A stretch of DNA of 64,000 bases from Kribbella pratensis (GTDB lineage Bacteria; Actinomycetota; Actinomycetes; Propionibacteriales; Kribbellaceae), in the NCBI RefSeq assembly GCF_004366075.1, contig NZ_SODU01000003.1:248001-312000 (forward strand), read 5' to 3'. The first letter of the stretch is position 1; every line of letters starts with the position of its first letter. This document shows, in pieces, positions 23,598 through 32,604 of this stretch. The translations under genes and the position numbers were made by a program. The notes beneath the pieces were generated by a model. That model saw only the letters and a program-made list of their open reading frames with translations. It was not told where the DNA came from and made no database searches.

Positions 23598-26588
23598 TCA
23601 GCCTGCCGGTGAGGTCGGTGGACTTGTCGGTGTCGTCGACGCCGGTGGGTTCGACGGATTCGCGGACGGCGTCGCCGATGGTGTCGGGGCAGGCGTCTCT
23701 GCTGCACCGGCGGCGGCACGGTCGAGCGCGGCCTTCATCTGGTTGAGGTTCGTCTGGTAGCCGGCGAGGTCGCCGTTCTTGAGGGCTGTCTGCGCCCGGG
23801 TCCATGCGGCCTGTGCGTCGGCGATGGCCTGCTTGACCGTCTGGTTCGGCTGCTGCGTAGTGGGCGGTTTCTGCGTTCCTGGAGGTAGCTCACCGGTGTC
23901 GACGCTGGTCTTGAAGACCTTCGTGAGGGCTTCCTGCAGCGTCCCGCCGTAGGCGACGCCGTCGCCGAAGGACACCAGGACGTACCGCAGGACGGGATAA
24001 CTACCCTGCCCGCTGGTCCGGACGGAGTAGACCGGCTGGACGTAGAGCAGACCACCGCCGAGCGGCAGCGTCAGCAGGTTGCCGTACTGCGCTCTTGCTC
24101 CGCTGTTCGGCTGGTTGATCGGCAGCAACGCCTGTCTGATGCCTTCGTCGGTCTGGAACTTGTTGTAGACCTGCCCCGGACCAGGTATCTGCAGGTTCCC
24201 CGGCAATCGCAGGACGCGGAACTTGCCGTAGTCCGGCGAGGTGGCCTCGGCATCGACGGCCACGAACGCCGTCAGGTTCTCCCGTTCGCCGTTCGGTACG
24301 TACACCGACGTCAGCGAGAACTTCGGCTCGGTCTGATCGGGCATCCGCAACGAGAGATAGAAGGGAGGCTGGCTGATATGCGTCGCCGAGTCGCCACCGG
24401 AGGAGACCGCGGTCGGGTCGTCCGGCACCCGCCACAGGTCGCTGTTCTGGTACCAGGTGCCGGCGTCCTGGACGTGGTACTTCGCGAGCAGATCGCGCTG
24501 CACCTTGAACATGTCCTCGGGGTAGCGCAGGTGCGACATCAGGGCCGGCGAGATGTCCGAGCGCGGCTTGACCGTGCCGGGGAATGCCTTCATCCAGGTC
24601 TTCAGCACCGGGTCCTTCTCGTCCCAGGCATACAGCTCGACGGATCCGTCATAGGCGTTGACGACAGCTTTGACCGAGTTGCGGATGTAGTTGATCTTCT
24701 CGCTCGGCTGCTGTGCGATCGTCCCGCGGCCGGTGGTGGTATCCCTGGTGCTCACGTCCAGGTCGACCTTCTCGGAGTACGGATAGTTGTCCGAAGTGGT
24801 GTAGCCGTCGACGATCCAGACCACCTGGCCGTCGACGATCGCCGGGTACGGGTCACCGTCCGGCGTCAGCCACGGGGCCGCCTTCTCGACCCGCTCGCGC
24901 GGGGTCCGGTCGTAGAGGATCTTCGACTCCGGGTTCACCCGGCTGGAGAGCAGGATGTTCGCGTCCCGGAACTTTGTTGCATACAGCAACCGGTTGCCGA
25001 ACGAGCCGATCGGGACGCCGCCCTTGCCCTCATAGGTGTTCAGCGTCGGGTCGCCGCCTTTCTGTCCTTCCGGCGTGTCGAGCTCGACCTTCTGGCCCCC
25101 CGCGGGGGCGCCGACGATCGAGTAGTCCGGCGACTGCTCGCCGAAGTAGATCCGCGGCTCGTACTTGCCGAGATCGCCGGTCGGTGGCAGGTCCTTCTCG
25201 GTCCACACCGGAGTACCGCCCTGCGACTGATTCCCGTTCGCGGCCACGACTCCGTAGCCGTGGGTGTAGACGGTGTGGTCGTTGTTCCAGTTGCGCTGCC
25301 CGGCCGGCAGACGGTCGACCTGGACCTCGCGGACCGCGAGGACCGTGTCGTTGACCTTGCCCTTGATGTTGTACCGGTCGACGTCGAGATCGGTCGGGAA
25401 CGAGTAGAAGCCACGGACCTGCTGGAGCTGCTCGAAGGTCGGGCCGATCACGGTCGGGTCGATCAGCCGGATACCCGGCAGGACCTCGGCATCGGCCGTC
25501 AGCTCCTCCGGCTTCGCTGTGGTTTTCGCGTTGTACTCGGTGACAGCGGTGTCCTCGAGTCCGTACGCCTGGCGGGTGGCGTCGATGTTCTTCTTGATGT
25601 ACGGCGCTTCCTTCACCGGCTCGCTCGGTCGCACCCGCAACTGCTGGAGAGCGGCCGGCCAGAGCGCACCGAGGAGGATCGCCGACAGGATCAGCACGAC
25701 TGTTCCCACGCCGGGAAGCAGCCAGGTCCGGCGGACCACGTTGGCGAAGAACAAGATCGCACACAGGACCGCGATAACGGCCAGGATCTCCTTGCTCGGC
25801 AGGACGGCGTGGTCGCCGGTGTAGGAGACACCCGTGAACAGCTTGGCGTCCGAGGTCGTGAGACCGAACCGGTCCAGCCAGTAGCTGAAGGCCTTGAGCA
25901 GAACAAGCAGGCCGAGCAGCACCGAGAACTGCACCTGCGCCGCACCGGAGGCCTTCTGTCCCTTGGCGGACGGGCGGAAGCCGCCGTACAGGTAATGCGT
26001 GATGATCGCGGCGACCAGCGACAGCAGGACGATCGAGTAGCCGAAGCCGAGCAGCACGCGCAGCCACGGGTAGTCGAAGACGAAGAACGCGATGTCCTTG
26101 TTGAAGTGCTTGTCGGTGACGCCGAAGGGGGTCCGGTTCCGCCAGGCCAGGAAGACCTTCCACTCCCCCGACGCTGCGGAGCCGCCGAAGACCAGCATCA
26201 GGGTCGCGACGACGCCGACCGCGATCTTCCCGTGCTGCTGCAGCAGATCGCCGTACCGCTCGAAACCGGGGCTGGGCGACGGAGCGAGCGCTACCCGGGG
26301 ACGGGTGCGGAAGGCGACGACGATGTTCGCGACGACCGCGGCCGCCATCAGCAGACCGACGATCACGAACAGCAGCACGCGGGTGCCGAGCACGGTGCTG
26401 AACACCGAGCCGAGGTCGACCGATCGGTACCAGAGCCGCTGGGTCCAGACGTCGGTGAAGACGCTGAACAGGATGAGCAGGACGATCAGCGTCGCGATCG
26501 TCGGCAGCAGAGCGCGCGGGCGGCCACCTGTTCGCCGGGTCCTGCGGGCCGGCGGCTCTTCCGGCATGTCATAGACGCCGTCGCTCAT
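23598..26588 (-). CDS. UPF0182-family large membrane protein
   Basis: A 996-residue conserved actinobacterial membrane protein of unknown function. Seven membrane spans occupy about residues 25-330 (LLPTIATLIVLLILFSVF, LFVIVGLLMAAAVVANIVV, LLGFGYSIVLLSLVAAII). A large extracytoplasmic part follows (about 340-900), with family signatures such as YGLEDTAVTEYNA, RFYSFPTDLDVDRY-like FYSFPTDLDVDRYNI, and YPSEKINYIRNSVKA-like EKINYIRNSVKAVVNAYDG. A Pro/Thr/Ser-rich C-terminal tail ends it. ATG 26588 follows GGAGAAG and overlaps the PPA1309-like stop (ATGA). In Mycobacterium the orthologue (Rv3193c) also lies beside the PDZ/Lon-like gene. Confidence 0.93.
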   Translation of the reverse strand: MSDGVYDMPEEPPARRTRRTGGRPRALLPTIATLIVLLILFSVFTDVWTQRLWYRSVDLGSVFSTVLGTRVLLFVIVGLLMAAAVVANIVVAFRTRPRVALAPSPSPGFERYGDLLQQHGKIAVGVVATLMLVFGGSAASGEWKVFLAWRNRTPFGVTDKHFNKDIAFFVFDYPWLRVLLGFGYSIVLLSLVAAIITHYLYGGFRPSAKGQKASGAAQVQFSVLLGLLVLLKAFSYWLDRFGLTTSDAKLFTGVSYTGDHAVLPSKEILAVIAVLCAILFFANVVRRTWLLPGVGTVVLILSAILLGALWPAALQQLRVRPSEPVKEAPYIKKNIDATRQAYGLEDTAVTEYNAKTTAKPEELTADAEVLPGIRLIDPTVIGPTFEQLQQVRGFYSFPTDLDVDRYNIKGKVNDTVLAVREVQVDRLPAGQRNWNNDHTVYTHGYGVVAANGNQSQGGTPVWTEKDLPPTGDLGKYEPRIYFGEQSPDYSIVGAPAGGQKVELDTPEGQKGGDPTLNTYEGKGGVPIGSFGNRLLYATKFRDANILLSSRVNPESKILYDRTPRERVEKAAPWLTPDGDPYPAIVDGQVVWIVDGYTTSDNYPYSEKVDLDVSTRDTTTGRGTIAQQPSEKINYIRNSVKAVVNAYDGSVELYAWDEKDPVLKTWMKAFPGTVKPRSDISPALMSHLRYPEDMFKVQRDLLAKYHVQDAGTWYQNSDLWRVPDDPTAVSSGGDSATHISQPPFYLSLRMPDQTEPKFSLTSVYVPNGERENLTAFVAVDAEATSPDYGKFRVLRLPGNLQIPGPGQVYNKFQTDEGIRQALLPINQPNSGARAQYGNLLTLPLGGGLLYVQPVYSVRTSGQGSYPVLRYVLVSFGDGVAYGGTLQEALTKVFKTSVDTGELPPGTQKPPTTQQPNQTVKQAIADAQAAWTRAQTALKNGDLAGYQTNLNQMKAALDRAAAGAAETPAPTPSATPSANPSNPPASTTPTSPPTSPAG

Positions 26589-27202
26589 GGTCGCTTCTCC
26601 TCGTCGTCGCTCATGCCGTCGACCCCAGGACCCTCGCCCGACCGGATGCCGGCCGAAGGTTCGAATGTCAAAGACAGTACTTCGCACAGCGTGGGGACCA
26701 AGTCGACACCGGTGAGCACTGCACTGTCCTCGTCGTGGGCGCGCAACCGGACGGCGCCGAACCGGGTTCCTTCCCGGAGCACCGCTGCGACCATCCGGAC
26801 CTCGTGCCGGCGCGGATCGCTGCCGGCCAGCCGGGCCAGCTCGGCGTCCGACTCGACGCTGGACAGGCCGGACTCGGCCGCCGCGGGCAGCACGATCCGC
26901 TCGATCGCCAGTGCGCATCCGGCGACGCCGTCCGGCCATTCGATCCGGCCCAGCGTGTCGGCGAGATGGTCGTCCTCGACACCGCCCGGCAGTTCGCCCT
27001 GGGCGACCGGGGTCAGCGGTTGCGATGCGTCCTCGGCGCCGAGTTCGGCGGCAAGGTTCGGTTCGGCGCGGAGCAGATCCGCCGTCGGAACCAGCGCGAA
27101 CAACTGCGCGGGCTGGTCCCAGCCCGCGCTGCTCACGTGCTTCTCGATCTCGACCACCGCGCGGCTGAGCGCGTCCGGTGGCAGCGTGCCTACGGAATCC
27201 AT
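26585..27202 (-). CDS. PPA1309-family protein, unknown function
   Basis: A 205-residue cytosolic protein. Recognisable family stretches: LSRAVVEIEKHVSSAGWDQPAQLFALV, EWPDGVAGCALAIERIVLP, RRHEVRMVAAVLREGTRFGAVRLRAHD and TGVDLVPTLCEVLSLTFEP. ATG 27202 is chosen (MDSVGTLPPDAL); the longer frame would reach towards the upstream protease gene. Its stop is coupled to the UPF0182 start. No function is known; constant linkage to UPF0182 suggests a shared cell-envelope role (inference). Confidence 0.85.
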   Translation of the reverse strand: MDSVGTLPPDALSRAVVEIEKHVSSAGWDQPAQLFALVPTADLLRAEPNLAAELGAEDASQPLTPVAQGELPGGVEDDHLADTLGRIEWPDGVAGCALAIERIVLPAAAESGLSSVESDAELARLAGSDPRRHEVRMVAAVLREGTRFGAVRLRAHDEDSAVLTGVDLVPTLCEVLSLTFEPSAGIRSGEGPGVDGMSDDEEKRP

Positions 27203-27245
27203 GCCGGCAGATCTTCCCTTCGGCTCACCGGTACGTACTTGTCGC

Positions 27246-28283
27246 TCATTGGCTGCACGACGGGACATCTCCCTTGCCGTCCGAGACCGCCTGCAGGGCG
27301 CTGATGGCGTCGGTCAGCGTGCTGATCTTCACCAGCTGGATGCCCTTCACGTCCGCGTGCAGTGCGGCCGCGCAGTTCGGCGCCGGGACCAGGAACACCG
27401 TCGCGCCGTCGTTCCTGGCGCCGGCGATCTTCTGCTGGATACCGCCGATCGCACCGACCTGGCCGAGCGCGTCGATCGTCCCGGTTCCGGCGACGTGCTT
27501 CCCGTTCAGCAGCGCGCCCGGGGTCAGCTTGTCGTAGATGGCCAGCGCGAACGCGGTGCCCGCACTGGGGCCGCCGATGTCCTGACCGAGGTTGACCGTC
27601 ACCTTGACCTGCGAGTCGACGCCGATCGTGATCCCCACCATCGGCCGGGTCTCGTCACCGGGCGTCGCGGCAGTCTTCAGCTGGACGGTCTGTTCGGCGG
27701 TGCCGCGGCGGATCAGGAACACGACGTTGTCGCCGACCTTGTGCCTACGGACGAACTCGCCGACCTGCGGGACCTGCGTCACCGTCTTGCCGTCGACGGC
27801 CAGCACGATGTCGCCCGGCTTCAGCTTGCCCTGCGCCGGCGAGTTGTCGGCGACTGTCGAGACCTTCGTGTGGAACGGAACCTTCGCCGCCTGGAGCGCG
27901 GCGGCGACCGCGCTGTCCTGCGAGCCGGTCATCTCCGCGGTGTTCTGCTGCTCGACCTCGTCGGCACTCTGGTCCGGCGGATAGATGATGTCGCGCGGGA
28001 ACAGGTCGTGGTGCGGGTCGAGCCAGTTCCGCATCGCCTGCGGCAGGGTCAGCTGCCGGTCGGGCGAGGTCACGGAGACGGTCGTGAGGTCGAGCTGGCC
28101 CGTGGTCGGGAACGTCTCGTGGCCGGTGATCTCGACAACCGGCTTGTTCTTCGCCGATCCCAGGGTGTCCTTGACCGGCCCGGGGCTGAACGAGACGAAC
28201 GGCACCGGGAACGCCGTGACCAGCCCCAGCGAGACGACAAGCACGACGATCGAGGTGACCAATGTGGCGGTACGACGTGTCAC
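27246..28283 (-). CDS. PDZ domain-containing Lon-like (S16) membrane-anchored protease
   Basis: A 345-residue YlbL-type protease with an N-terminal membrane anchor (VTSIVVLVVSLGLVTAFPVPF). A PDZ domain covers about 130-205 (STVADNSPAQGKLKPGDIVLAVDGKTV). The Lon proteolytic domain covers about 215-340, with the catalytic Ser in DIGGPSAGTAFALA and Lys in GGIQQKIAGARNDG. It lacks an ATPase domain. The GTG start overlaps the stop of the small membrane protein upstream (GTGA). Probably acts outside the membrane on envelope proteins. Confidence 0.94.
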   Translation of the reverse strand: MTRRTATLVTSIVVLVVSLGLVTAFPVPFVSFSPGPVKDTLGSAKNKPVVEITGHETFPTTGQLDLTTVSVTSPDRQLTLPQAMRNWLDPHHDLFPRDIIYPPDQSADEVEQQNTAEMTGSQDSAVAAALQAAKVPFHTKVSTVADNSPAQGKLKPGDIVLAVDGKTVTQVPQVGEFVRRHKVGDNVVFLIRRGTAEQTVQLKTAATPGDETRPMVGITIGVDSQVKVTVNLGQDIGGPSAGTAFALAIYDKLTPGALLNGKHVAGTGTIDALGQVGAIGGIQQKIAGARNDGATVFLVPAPNCAAALHADVKGIQLVKISTLTDAISALQAVSDGKGDVPSCSQ

Positions 28284-28552
28284 GAACCCTGCCCTGCGAT
28301 CTTGGAGCCGGAGCTACGGATCTCGGAAGAGACCGGCTGATGGTTACGACGACCGAGGCCACGGCGACGTTCCGGAGTGGCCCGTGGGCCTGGCGCGGCG
28401 AGCGCGGCGTTGAAGCGGCGGAAGTCCTCGACCGAGGCGAAGGCGCCCCCGGACCGGCGGCGCTCACGGCTGCGCCACCCGCGCCACGCCGCCCAGCACA
28501 TCGCCAGCAGCGTGGCGACCAGCGGGAACGCCAGCCACGCCAAAACCTTCAT
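28280..28552 (-). CDS. Small membrane-anchored protein
   Basis: A 90-residue protein with one N-terminal membrane segment (VLAWLAFPLVATLLAMCWAAW) followed by a basic stretch (RGWRSRERRRSG) and SVEDFRRFNAALA. The rest is Arg/Pro-rich and probably disordered. Its stop overlaps the protease start, so the two are translationally coupled. A regulatory partner of the protease is possible but not shown. Confidence 0.72.
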   Translation of the reverse strand: MKVLAWLAFPLVATLLAMCWAAWRGWRSRERRRSGGAFASVEDFRRFNAALAAPGPRATPERRRGLGRRNHQPVSSEIRSSGSKIAGQGS

Positions 28553-28582
28553 CCGGCCACCTTCATGCGCCCAGCGTACGGG

Positions 28583-29008
28583 TCAGTGAGCGCCGACCCA
28601 CTCGCTGCCACCGTCGGTGAAGAGCTGGTGTTTCCAAATCGGGACCTCGGCCTTGAGGTCGTCGATCAACTGCCGGCACGCGGTGAACGCCACATCCCGG
28701 TGCGACGCCGCCACCGCCACGATCACCGCGGCGTCACCGATCACCAGGTCCCCGGTCCGGTGCACAGCGGCCAGGGCGGTCACCGCGGGGTCGTCACAAA
28801 TACGCTGCGCAACCTTTCGCAGGTGCTCCAGCGCGTCCGGATGCGCCTCGTAGCTCAAGCGGTCGACCGGCTTGTCCTGGTCGTGGTTGCGCACAGTGCC
28901 GATGAAAAGCGCAGTTCCGCCCGCCGTCGGGTCCGCGACAGCCGCCAGTACCTCGTCGCTGGACAACGCAGTGCCGCGAATGTCCAGCAGTCTGATCGCG
29001 TCGCTCAT
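28583..29008 (-). CDS. moaE: Molybdopterin synthase catalytic subunit
   Basis: A 141-residue MoaE, which transfers sulfur from MoaD thiocarboxylate to precursor Z in molybdenum cofactor synthesis. Conserved features: FIGTVRNHDQDKPVDRLSYEAHPDAL, AAVHRTGDLVIGDAAVIVAVAASHRDVAFTACRQLIDDLK, and Lys126 in VPIWKHQLFTDG. No other moa gene is in the window; a molybdoenzyme gene lies at 48 kb. Downstream spacing to the small membrane gene is 30 bases, so one transcript with it is likely. Confidence 0.95.
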   Translation of the reverse strand: MSDAIRLLDIRGTALSSDEVLAAVADPTAGGTALFIGTVRNHDQDKPVDRLSYEAHPDALEHLRKVAQRICDDPAVTALAAVHRTGDLVIGDAAVIVAVAASHRDVAFTACRQLIDDLKAEVPIWKHQLFTDGGSEWVGAH

Positions 29009-29045
29009 CCGTTCCTCATTCCGGCCAGGTCCCCACGCTCACACC

Positions 29046-29090
29046 ACAGCGTTGCATCCCACAGCATTGCATCCCCCACCATTCCATCCC
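29046..29090. repeat. Three tandem 15-bp repeats upstream of moaE
   Basis: ACAGCGTTGCATCCC (29046-29060), ACAGCATTGCATCCC (29061-29075) and CCACCATTCCATCCC (29076-29090) follow each other exactly in 15-base steps. They occupy the 337-base divergent gap between moaE and the DUF2342 gene; the rest of the gap (29091-29345) is C-rich with no gene seen. Confidence 0.65.
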
Positions 29091-29345
29091 CCGCACCGCA
29101 ATTCTCCCTCCCACCCTCCCTCTCCAGCACATCCCCTCCCTTTCCGCGTCCCGGGGTACCGGGCTGCGGTGCGTGGTACGGCGTACACCGGGAGAGACTG
29201 TTGCCTTCCTCACCTACCTCCCGGGACCGGAGCTCGGCTCTGTCTGGGGCGAACAGGGACGGTTGTGCGTTCACCCAGCGAGGAACTGATGGACGGAACC
29301 AGTACGTTGGAGTTGTACGCCCCACCCGCACAGGAAGGCCCTCCG

Positions 29346-30656
29346 ATGAGCGACGAACCGGACAACCCGGACAACCCGTTCAAGGGAACGCCGTTCGAGG
29401 CCATGTTCCAGCAGTTCTCCGGTGCGGCCGGCGCGGGCGGCGCCCCGGACCTGAACGCGATCTTCGCCCAGGTCCAGCAGATGCTGAGCGGGTCCACCGA
29501 CGGCAAGCCGGTGAACTGGGACCTGGCCAAGGACATCGCCCGCAAGACCGTCTCCACCGCCGGCGACCGGTCGATGACGTCCACCGACAGCGATCGGGTC
29601 GCGGACGCGGTCCGCCTCGCCGAGCACTGGCTGGACGACGCGACCACCCTCCCCGAGGTGTCCGCGACCTCCGCGGCCTGGAGCCGCGCCGAGTGGGTCG
29701 AGAACACGCTCCCGGTCTGGCAGACGATCGTCGATCCGGTCGCGGAGCACGTCGCGGGCGCGATGGGCAACGCGCTGCCCGCCGAGGCGCAGCAGTTCGC
29801 CGGTCCGATGGCGGGGATGCTGCGGCAGTTGGGCGGTTCGGTCTTCGGGGCTCAGGTCGGACAGGGGCTCGGTGAGCTTGCCGGCGAGGTCGTCAGCTCG
29901 TCCGACATCGGGCTTCCGCTGGGTCCGACCGGCCAGGCGATCCTGCTGCCGGACAACGTGGCGAAGTTCGCCGACGGCCTCGGGCTGACCGACGAGGACG
30001 TCCGGTTGTACCTCGCGTTGCGTGAGGTCGCGCACCAGCGGCTGTACGCCGGGGTGCCGTGGCTGCGCCAGCATCTGCTGGCTGCGGTCGCCGACTACGC
30101 GGCCGGGATCGAGGTCGACACCGGGAAGATCGAGCGGGCAATGGCCGACATCGACCCGCAAAACCCGGAAGCCATGCAGGAGGCGCTCGCCGGCGGCTTG
30201 TTCGAGCCCGAGGACTCGGCGCAGCAGAAGGCGGCGCTCGTCCGGCTCGAGACCACGCTGGCCCTGGTCGAGGGCTGGGTCGATGACGTCGTACGGGAGG
30301 CGACGAAGGACCGGATGCCCGCTGCGGTGCAGCTCGCCGAGACGGTACGGCGTCGTCGTGCTGCCGGTGGTCCCGCCGAGCAGACGTTCGCGACCCTCGT
30401 CGGTCTCCAGTTGCGGCCGCGCCGCCTGCGTGACGCCGCGAACCTGTGGGCCGCCGTCCGCGACGCCCGCGGTGTCGACGGCCGGGACAGCCTGTGGTCC
30501 CACCCGGATCTGATGCCGAGCACCAGCGACCTGGACGACCCGATCGGCTTCGCGCAGCACGCCGGCGAACTCTCGGACATCGACATCAGCGACTTCCTCA
30601 ACGAAGAGACGTCCGAGAAGCCCGAGGACGACGACGGCGACAACCCCACCAAATAA
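29346..30656 (+). CDS. DUF2342 family zinc-metalloprotease-like protein
   Basis: A 436-residue cytosolic protein of the actinobacterial DUF2342 family, labelled zinc-dependent metalloprotease or F420-associated hydrolase. The acidic N-terminus has FKGTPFEAMFQQFSG. The zincin-like helix reads ALREVAHQRLYAGVPWLRQHL, with Arg in place of the first His of HExxH, as is common in this family, so activity is unproven. Further family blocks: EALAGGLFEPEDSAQQKAALVRLETTLALVEGWVDDV and GLQLRPRRLRDAANLWAAV. ATG 29346 is preceded by AGGAAGG; ATG 29289 with GAGGA is an alternative adding 19 residues. Orthologues sit next to the UPF0182/PDZ block in mycobacteria (Rv3195). Confidence 0.9.
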   Translation: MSDEPDNPDNPFKGTPFEAMFQQFSGAAGAGGAPDLNAIFAQVQQMLSGSTDGKPVNWDLAKDIARKTVSTAGDRSMTSTDSDRVADAVRLAEHWLDDATTLPEVSATSAAWSRAEWVENTLPVWQTIVDPVAEHVAGAMGNALPAEAQQFAGPMAGMLRQLGGSVFGAQVGQGLGELAGEVVSSSDIGLPLGPTGQAILLPDNVAKFADGLGLTDEDVRLYLALREVAHQRLYAGVPWLRQHLLAAVADYAAGIEVDTGKIERAMADIDPQNPEAMQEALAGGLFEPEDSAQQKAALVRLETTLALVEGWVDDVVREATKDRMPAAVQLAETVRRRRAAGGPAEQTFATLVGLQLRPRRLRDAANLWAAVRDARGVDGRDSLWSHPDLMPSTSDLDDPIGFAQHAGELSDIDISDFLNEETSEKPEDDDGDNPTK

Positions 30657-30726
30657 GGACGACGACCCCCCCCGGAGCAGGCGGCGACAACCCAACCCAG
30701 TAGCCGTCGCCGGACCTCACCTGAGT

Positions 30727-30923
30727 GTGGTCGTCCTACCCCCGCCTCTGGGTCGTCGTCCTACCCCCGCCTCGGGCCGTCGTCCTACCCCCCGGCTCCG
30801 GGTGGTCGTCGTACCCTCGCCTCGGGGTGGTCGTCCTACCCCGCCTCGGGGTGGTCGTCCTACCCCCGCCTCGGGGTGGTCGTCCTACCCCCCGACTGGG
30901 GTGGTCGTCGTACCCCGCCTGGG
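30727..30923. repeat. Eight-copy 25-bp tandem repeat (minisatellite)
   Basis: Eight consecutive units start at 30727, 30752, 30777, 30802, 30827, 30851, 30876 and 30901. Each unit is GTGGTCGTCCTAC followed by CCCCGCCTCGGG with small variations (length 24-25, last unit shorter). Most unit junctions can form ACCCCG-CCT-CGGGGT hairpins. The array fills the gap between the DUF2342 gene and a NUDIX gene; no coding frame persists because the unit length is not a multiple of three. Confidence 0.9.
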
Positions 30924-30955
30924 AGTGATTGGGTCGGGGTGGGGAGACTTGCGGA

Positions 30956-31498
30956 ATGCTTCATGGGGATGCGGTTGAGGTCTTGGAGCGGTGGCGTGCG
31001 CCCGATGCGGAGCAGGAGGAGCTGCGGGCGCACTACCTGCGGCACCTGGCGACGCATCCGGACGGGATGTGGCGGAGCTGCCGACCGGAGCATGTGACGG
31101 CCAGCGCGCTGGTCGTCGACAGCACGGGTCAGAACACCTTGCTGACCTTGCACAAGACAGTCGGCCGATGGCTCCAACTCGGCGGCCACTGCGAGCTTGG
31201 CGACACCACGCTGAGCGGCGCTGCCCTACGCGAAGCGACCGAGGAGTCCGGGCTCCCGGGGCTGACGGTGAGCCGTGAACCGCTCCAGCTCTCCCGGCAT
31301 CTACTGCAGGCCGGCGGCTGCGCGGGTGCGTACCACCTCGACGTGCAGTTCCTGGTCACCGCGACAACGACGGAGTACGTCGTCAGCGACGAGTCGGACG
31401 ACTTGGCGTGGTTCCCGCTGAACGCCCTTCCGGTTGACACCGACACCAGCGTCCAGAGCCTCGCAACCCGAGCCAACCACCAGATCCCGCAGACCTGA
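30956..31498 (+). CDS. NUDIX hydrolase
   Basis: A 180-residue pyrophosphohydrolase. The NUDIX helix is clear (GGHCELGDTTLSGAALREATEESGL, with the REATEESG core), though spacing in front of it is slightly atypical, as in several actinobacterial members. N-terminal MWRSCRPEHVTASALVVD and the strand VGRWLQLGG belong to the same subgroup. ATG 30956 starts just 33 bases after the tandem repeat array with GGGGAGA upstream, so the array lies in its promoter or leader. Substrate unknown. Confidence 0.88.
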   Translation: MLHGDAVEVLERWRAPDAEQEELRAHYLRHLATHPDGMWRSCRPEHVTASALVVDSTGQNTLLTLHKTVGRWLQLGGHCELGDTTLSGAALREATEESGLPGLTVSREPLQLSRHLLQAGGCAGAYHLDVQFLVTATTTEYVVSDESDDLAWFPLNALPVDTDTSVQSLATRANHQIPQT

Positions 31499-31599
31499 CC
31501 GCCCGAGGAACACAGGCGTGTGGGCCGACTCAAGTCAGCCGGCCCACCTCCCCACAGCAGGGCACTCCCCACCTCAGCCCCGCAACAACCACCTGTACG

Positions 31600-31950
31600 T
31601 CCCCGTTGTACTGCCCCCGTGATCGCCTGCTGGTAAAGCGGTTTCAGGCACCCCCGTGCCTTCCCCTGGTTGTACTGCGATCCCCGCGATCGTGCGTCCC
31701 CCATGATCCCCGTAGGTACAGCACTCCCCGTGATACCGCGTCCCCGTGATACAGCGTCCCCGTGTCCCCGTGGTGCTGCCGGTGTGCGCAGTCCCCCGAC
31801 TGCGGCACGCCGTTGTGGTGCGATCCCCGTTGTATGGCAGGCCCGAACCGCATCCCCCCGGTGCGGTCGGGTCGTCGTCGGGTGCCGCCCCTGAACGGCA
31901 TCGGCGATCACTTGGGCTTCCCCGTATTGCCTGCGTTCCCCGTTGCATGG
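31600..31950. repeat. Degenerate repeats of a TCCCCGT-centred 15-16-mer in a gene-free region
   Basis: The 482-base stretch 31499-31980 has no convincing gene. It contains about ten variants of TCCCCGT plus TGTACTGC-like ends: 31600 TCCCCGTTGTACTGC, 31707 TCCCCGTAGGTACAGC, 31725 TCCCCGTGATACCGC, 31741 TCCCCGTGATACAGC, 31765 TCCCCGTGGTGCTGC, 31824 TCCCCGTTGTATGGC, 31920 and 31937. Copies at 31725-31780 are in 16-base tandem register; others are dispersed. Confidence 0.75.
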
Positions 31951-31980
31951 TGAACGAGCGGGCGGGGAGAAGGTGACGGC

Positions 31981-32604
31981 TCAGGAGTGACGAAGTATGG
32001 ATCTCGTGGCGTCCCAGCCTTCGAGGCCGGGATCCAGTCGCGCTAGGTCAGCGTTCGATCGCAGACGGTGCCAGCCAGGGCCGATCGCCACGGCGTGACG
32101 GCGGGGTTTGCGGGCCTCGAGGAGTTCGAGTGGAGTGTCGAACGTCGGGGCGAGTTCGACGAGCCAGTCGGCGACGGGGAGCTTCACGCCGATGGCCGCC
32201 AGCGAGCCGTCCTCGGCGGGCGTGACGGCGATGTCGGCGTTGCTCAAGGCGCGGAACAGCTTGCCGATGAGCAGCCCGGGAAGGTCCGGTACGTCGTGCG
32301 ACACCGCGACCACTGCTGCGGCCGGGCCGGCGAGTTCCACCGCATGCAGGACGGGCCGATCGTGATCGACGGCGTACGTCGGTGTGCCGGGCCAGGTCAG
32401 TGCTCGCACCTCGGCCACAGCGTTCTCGTTACCGGCGACTGCGACCGCGACGTCGACCCGGTCGAGCGCGGCGATCACTTCGTACGTGTCCTCGGCCATC
32501 GCCAACCGCCACGCCTCGGAGTCCCTGCCCGGCGGAGCCCAGGTCCCAGCGGCCGGCACGACAACCACCACCACCCGACGATCTGCCCCGTCCGAAGCGG
32601 TCAT
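31981..32604 (-). CDS. GT-A/DUF2064-like nucleotidyltransferase-fold protein
   Basis: A 207-residue protein that looks like a sugar-nucleotide or cofactor nucleotidyltransferase of the DUF2064 group. [16 protein letters not shown] is the first strand, [13 protein letters not shown] the second. [42 protein letters not shown] matches the Asp-Pro-Leu and PA-DGG-GL pattern. The usual KxP and metal-binding details are altered, so activity is uncertain. ATG 32604 overlaps the HxlR stop (ATGA), so the two are coupled. Confidence 0.7.
   Translation of the reverse strand: MTASDGADRRVVVVVVPAAGTWAPPGRDSEAWRLAMAEDTYEVIAALDRVDVAVAVAGNENAVAEVRALTWPGTPTYAVDHDRPVLHAVELAGPAAAVVAVSHDVPDLPGLLIGKLFRALSNADIAVTPAEDGSLAAIGVKLPVADWLVELAPTFDTPLELLEARKPRRHAVAIGPGWHRLRSNADLARLDPGLEGWDATRSILRHS

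Noticed and set aside
24378-28340. A 1320-codon plus-strand open frame
   Set aside because: It lies antisense to the UPF0182, PPA1309 and PDZ/Lon-like genes, is Arg/Asp/Gly-rich without any domain, and arises from GC-rich third-position bias.
30727-30923. CRISPR array
   Set aside because: Units are directly tandem with no unique spacers, and no cas gene is present.
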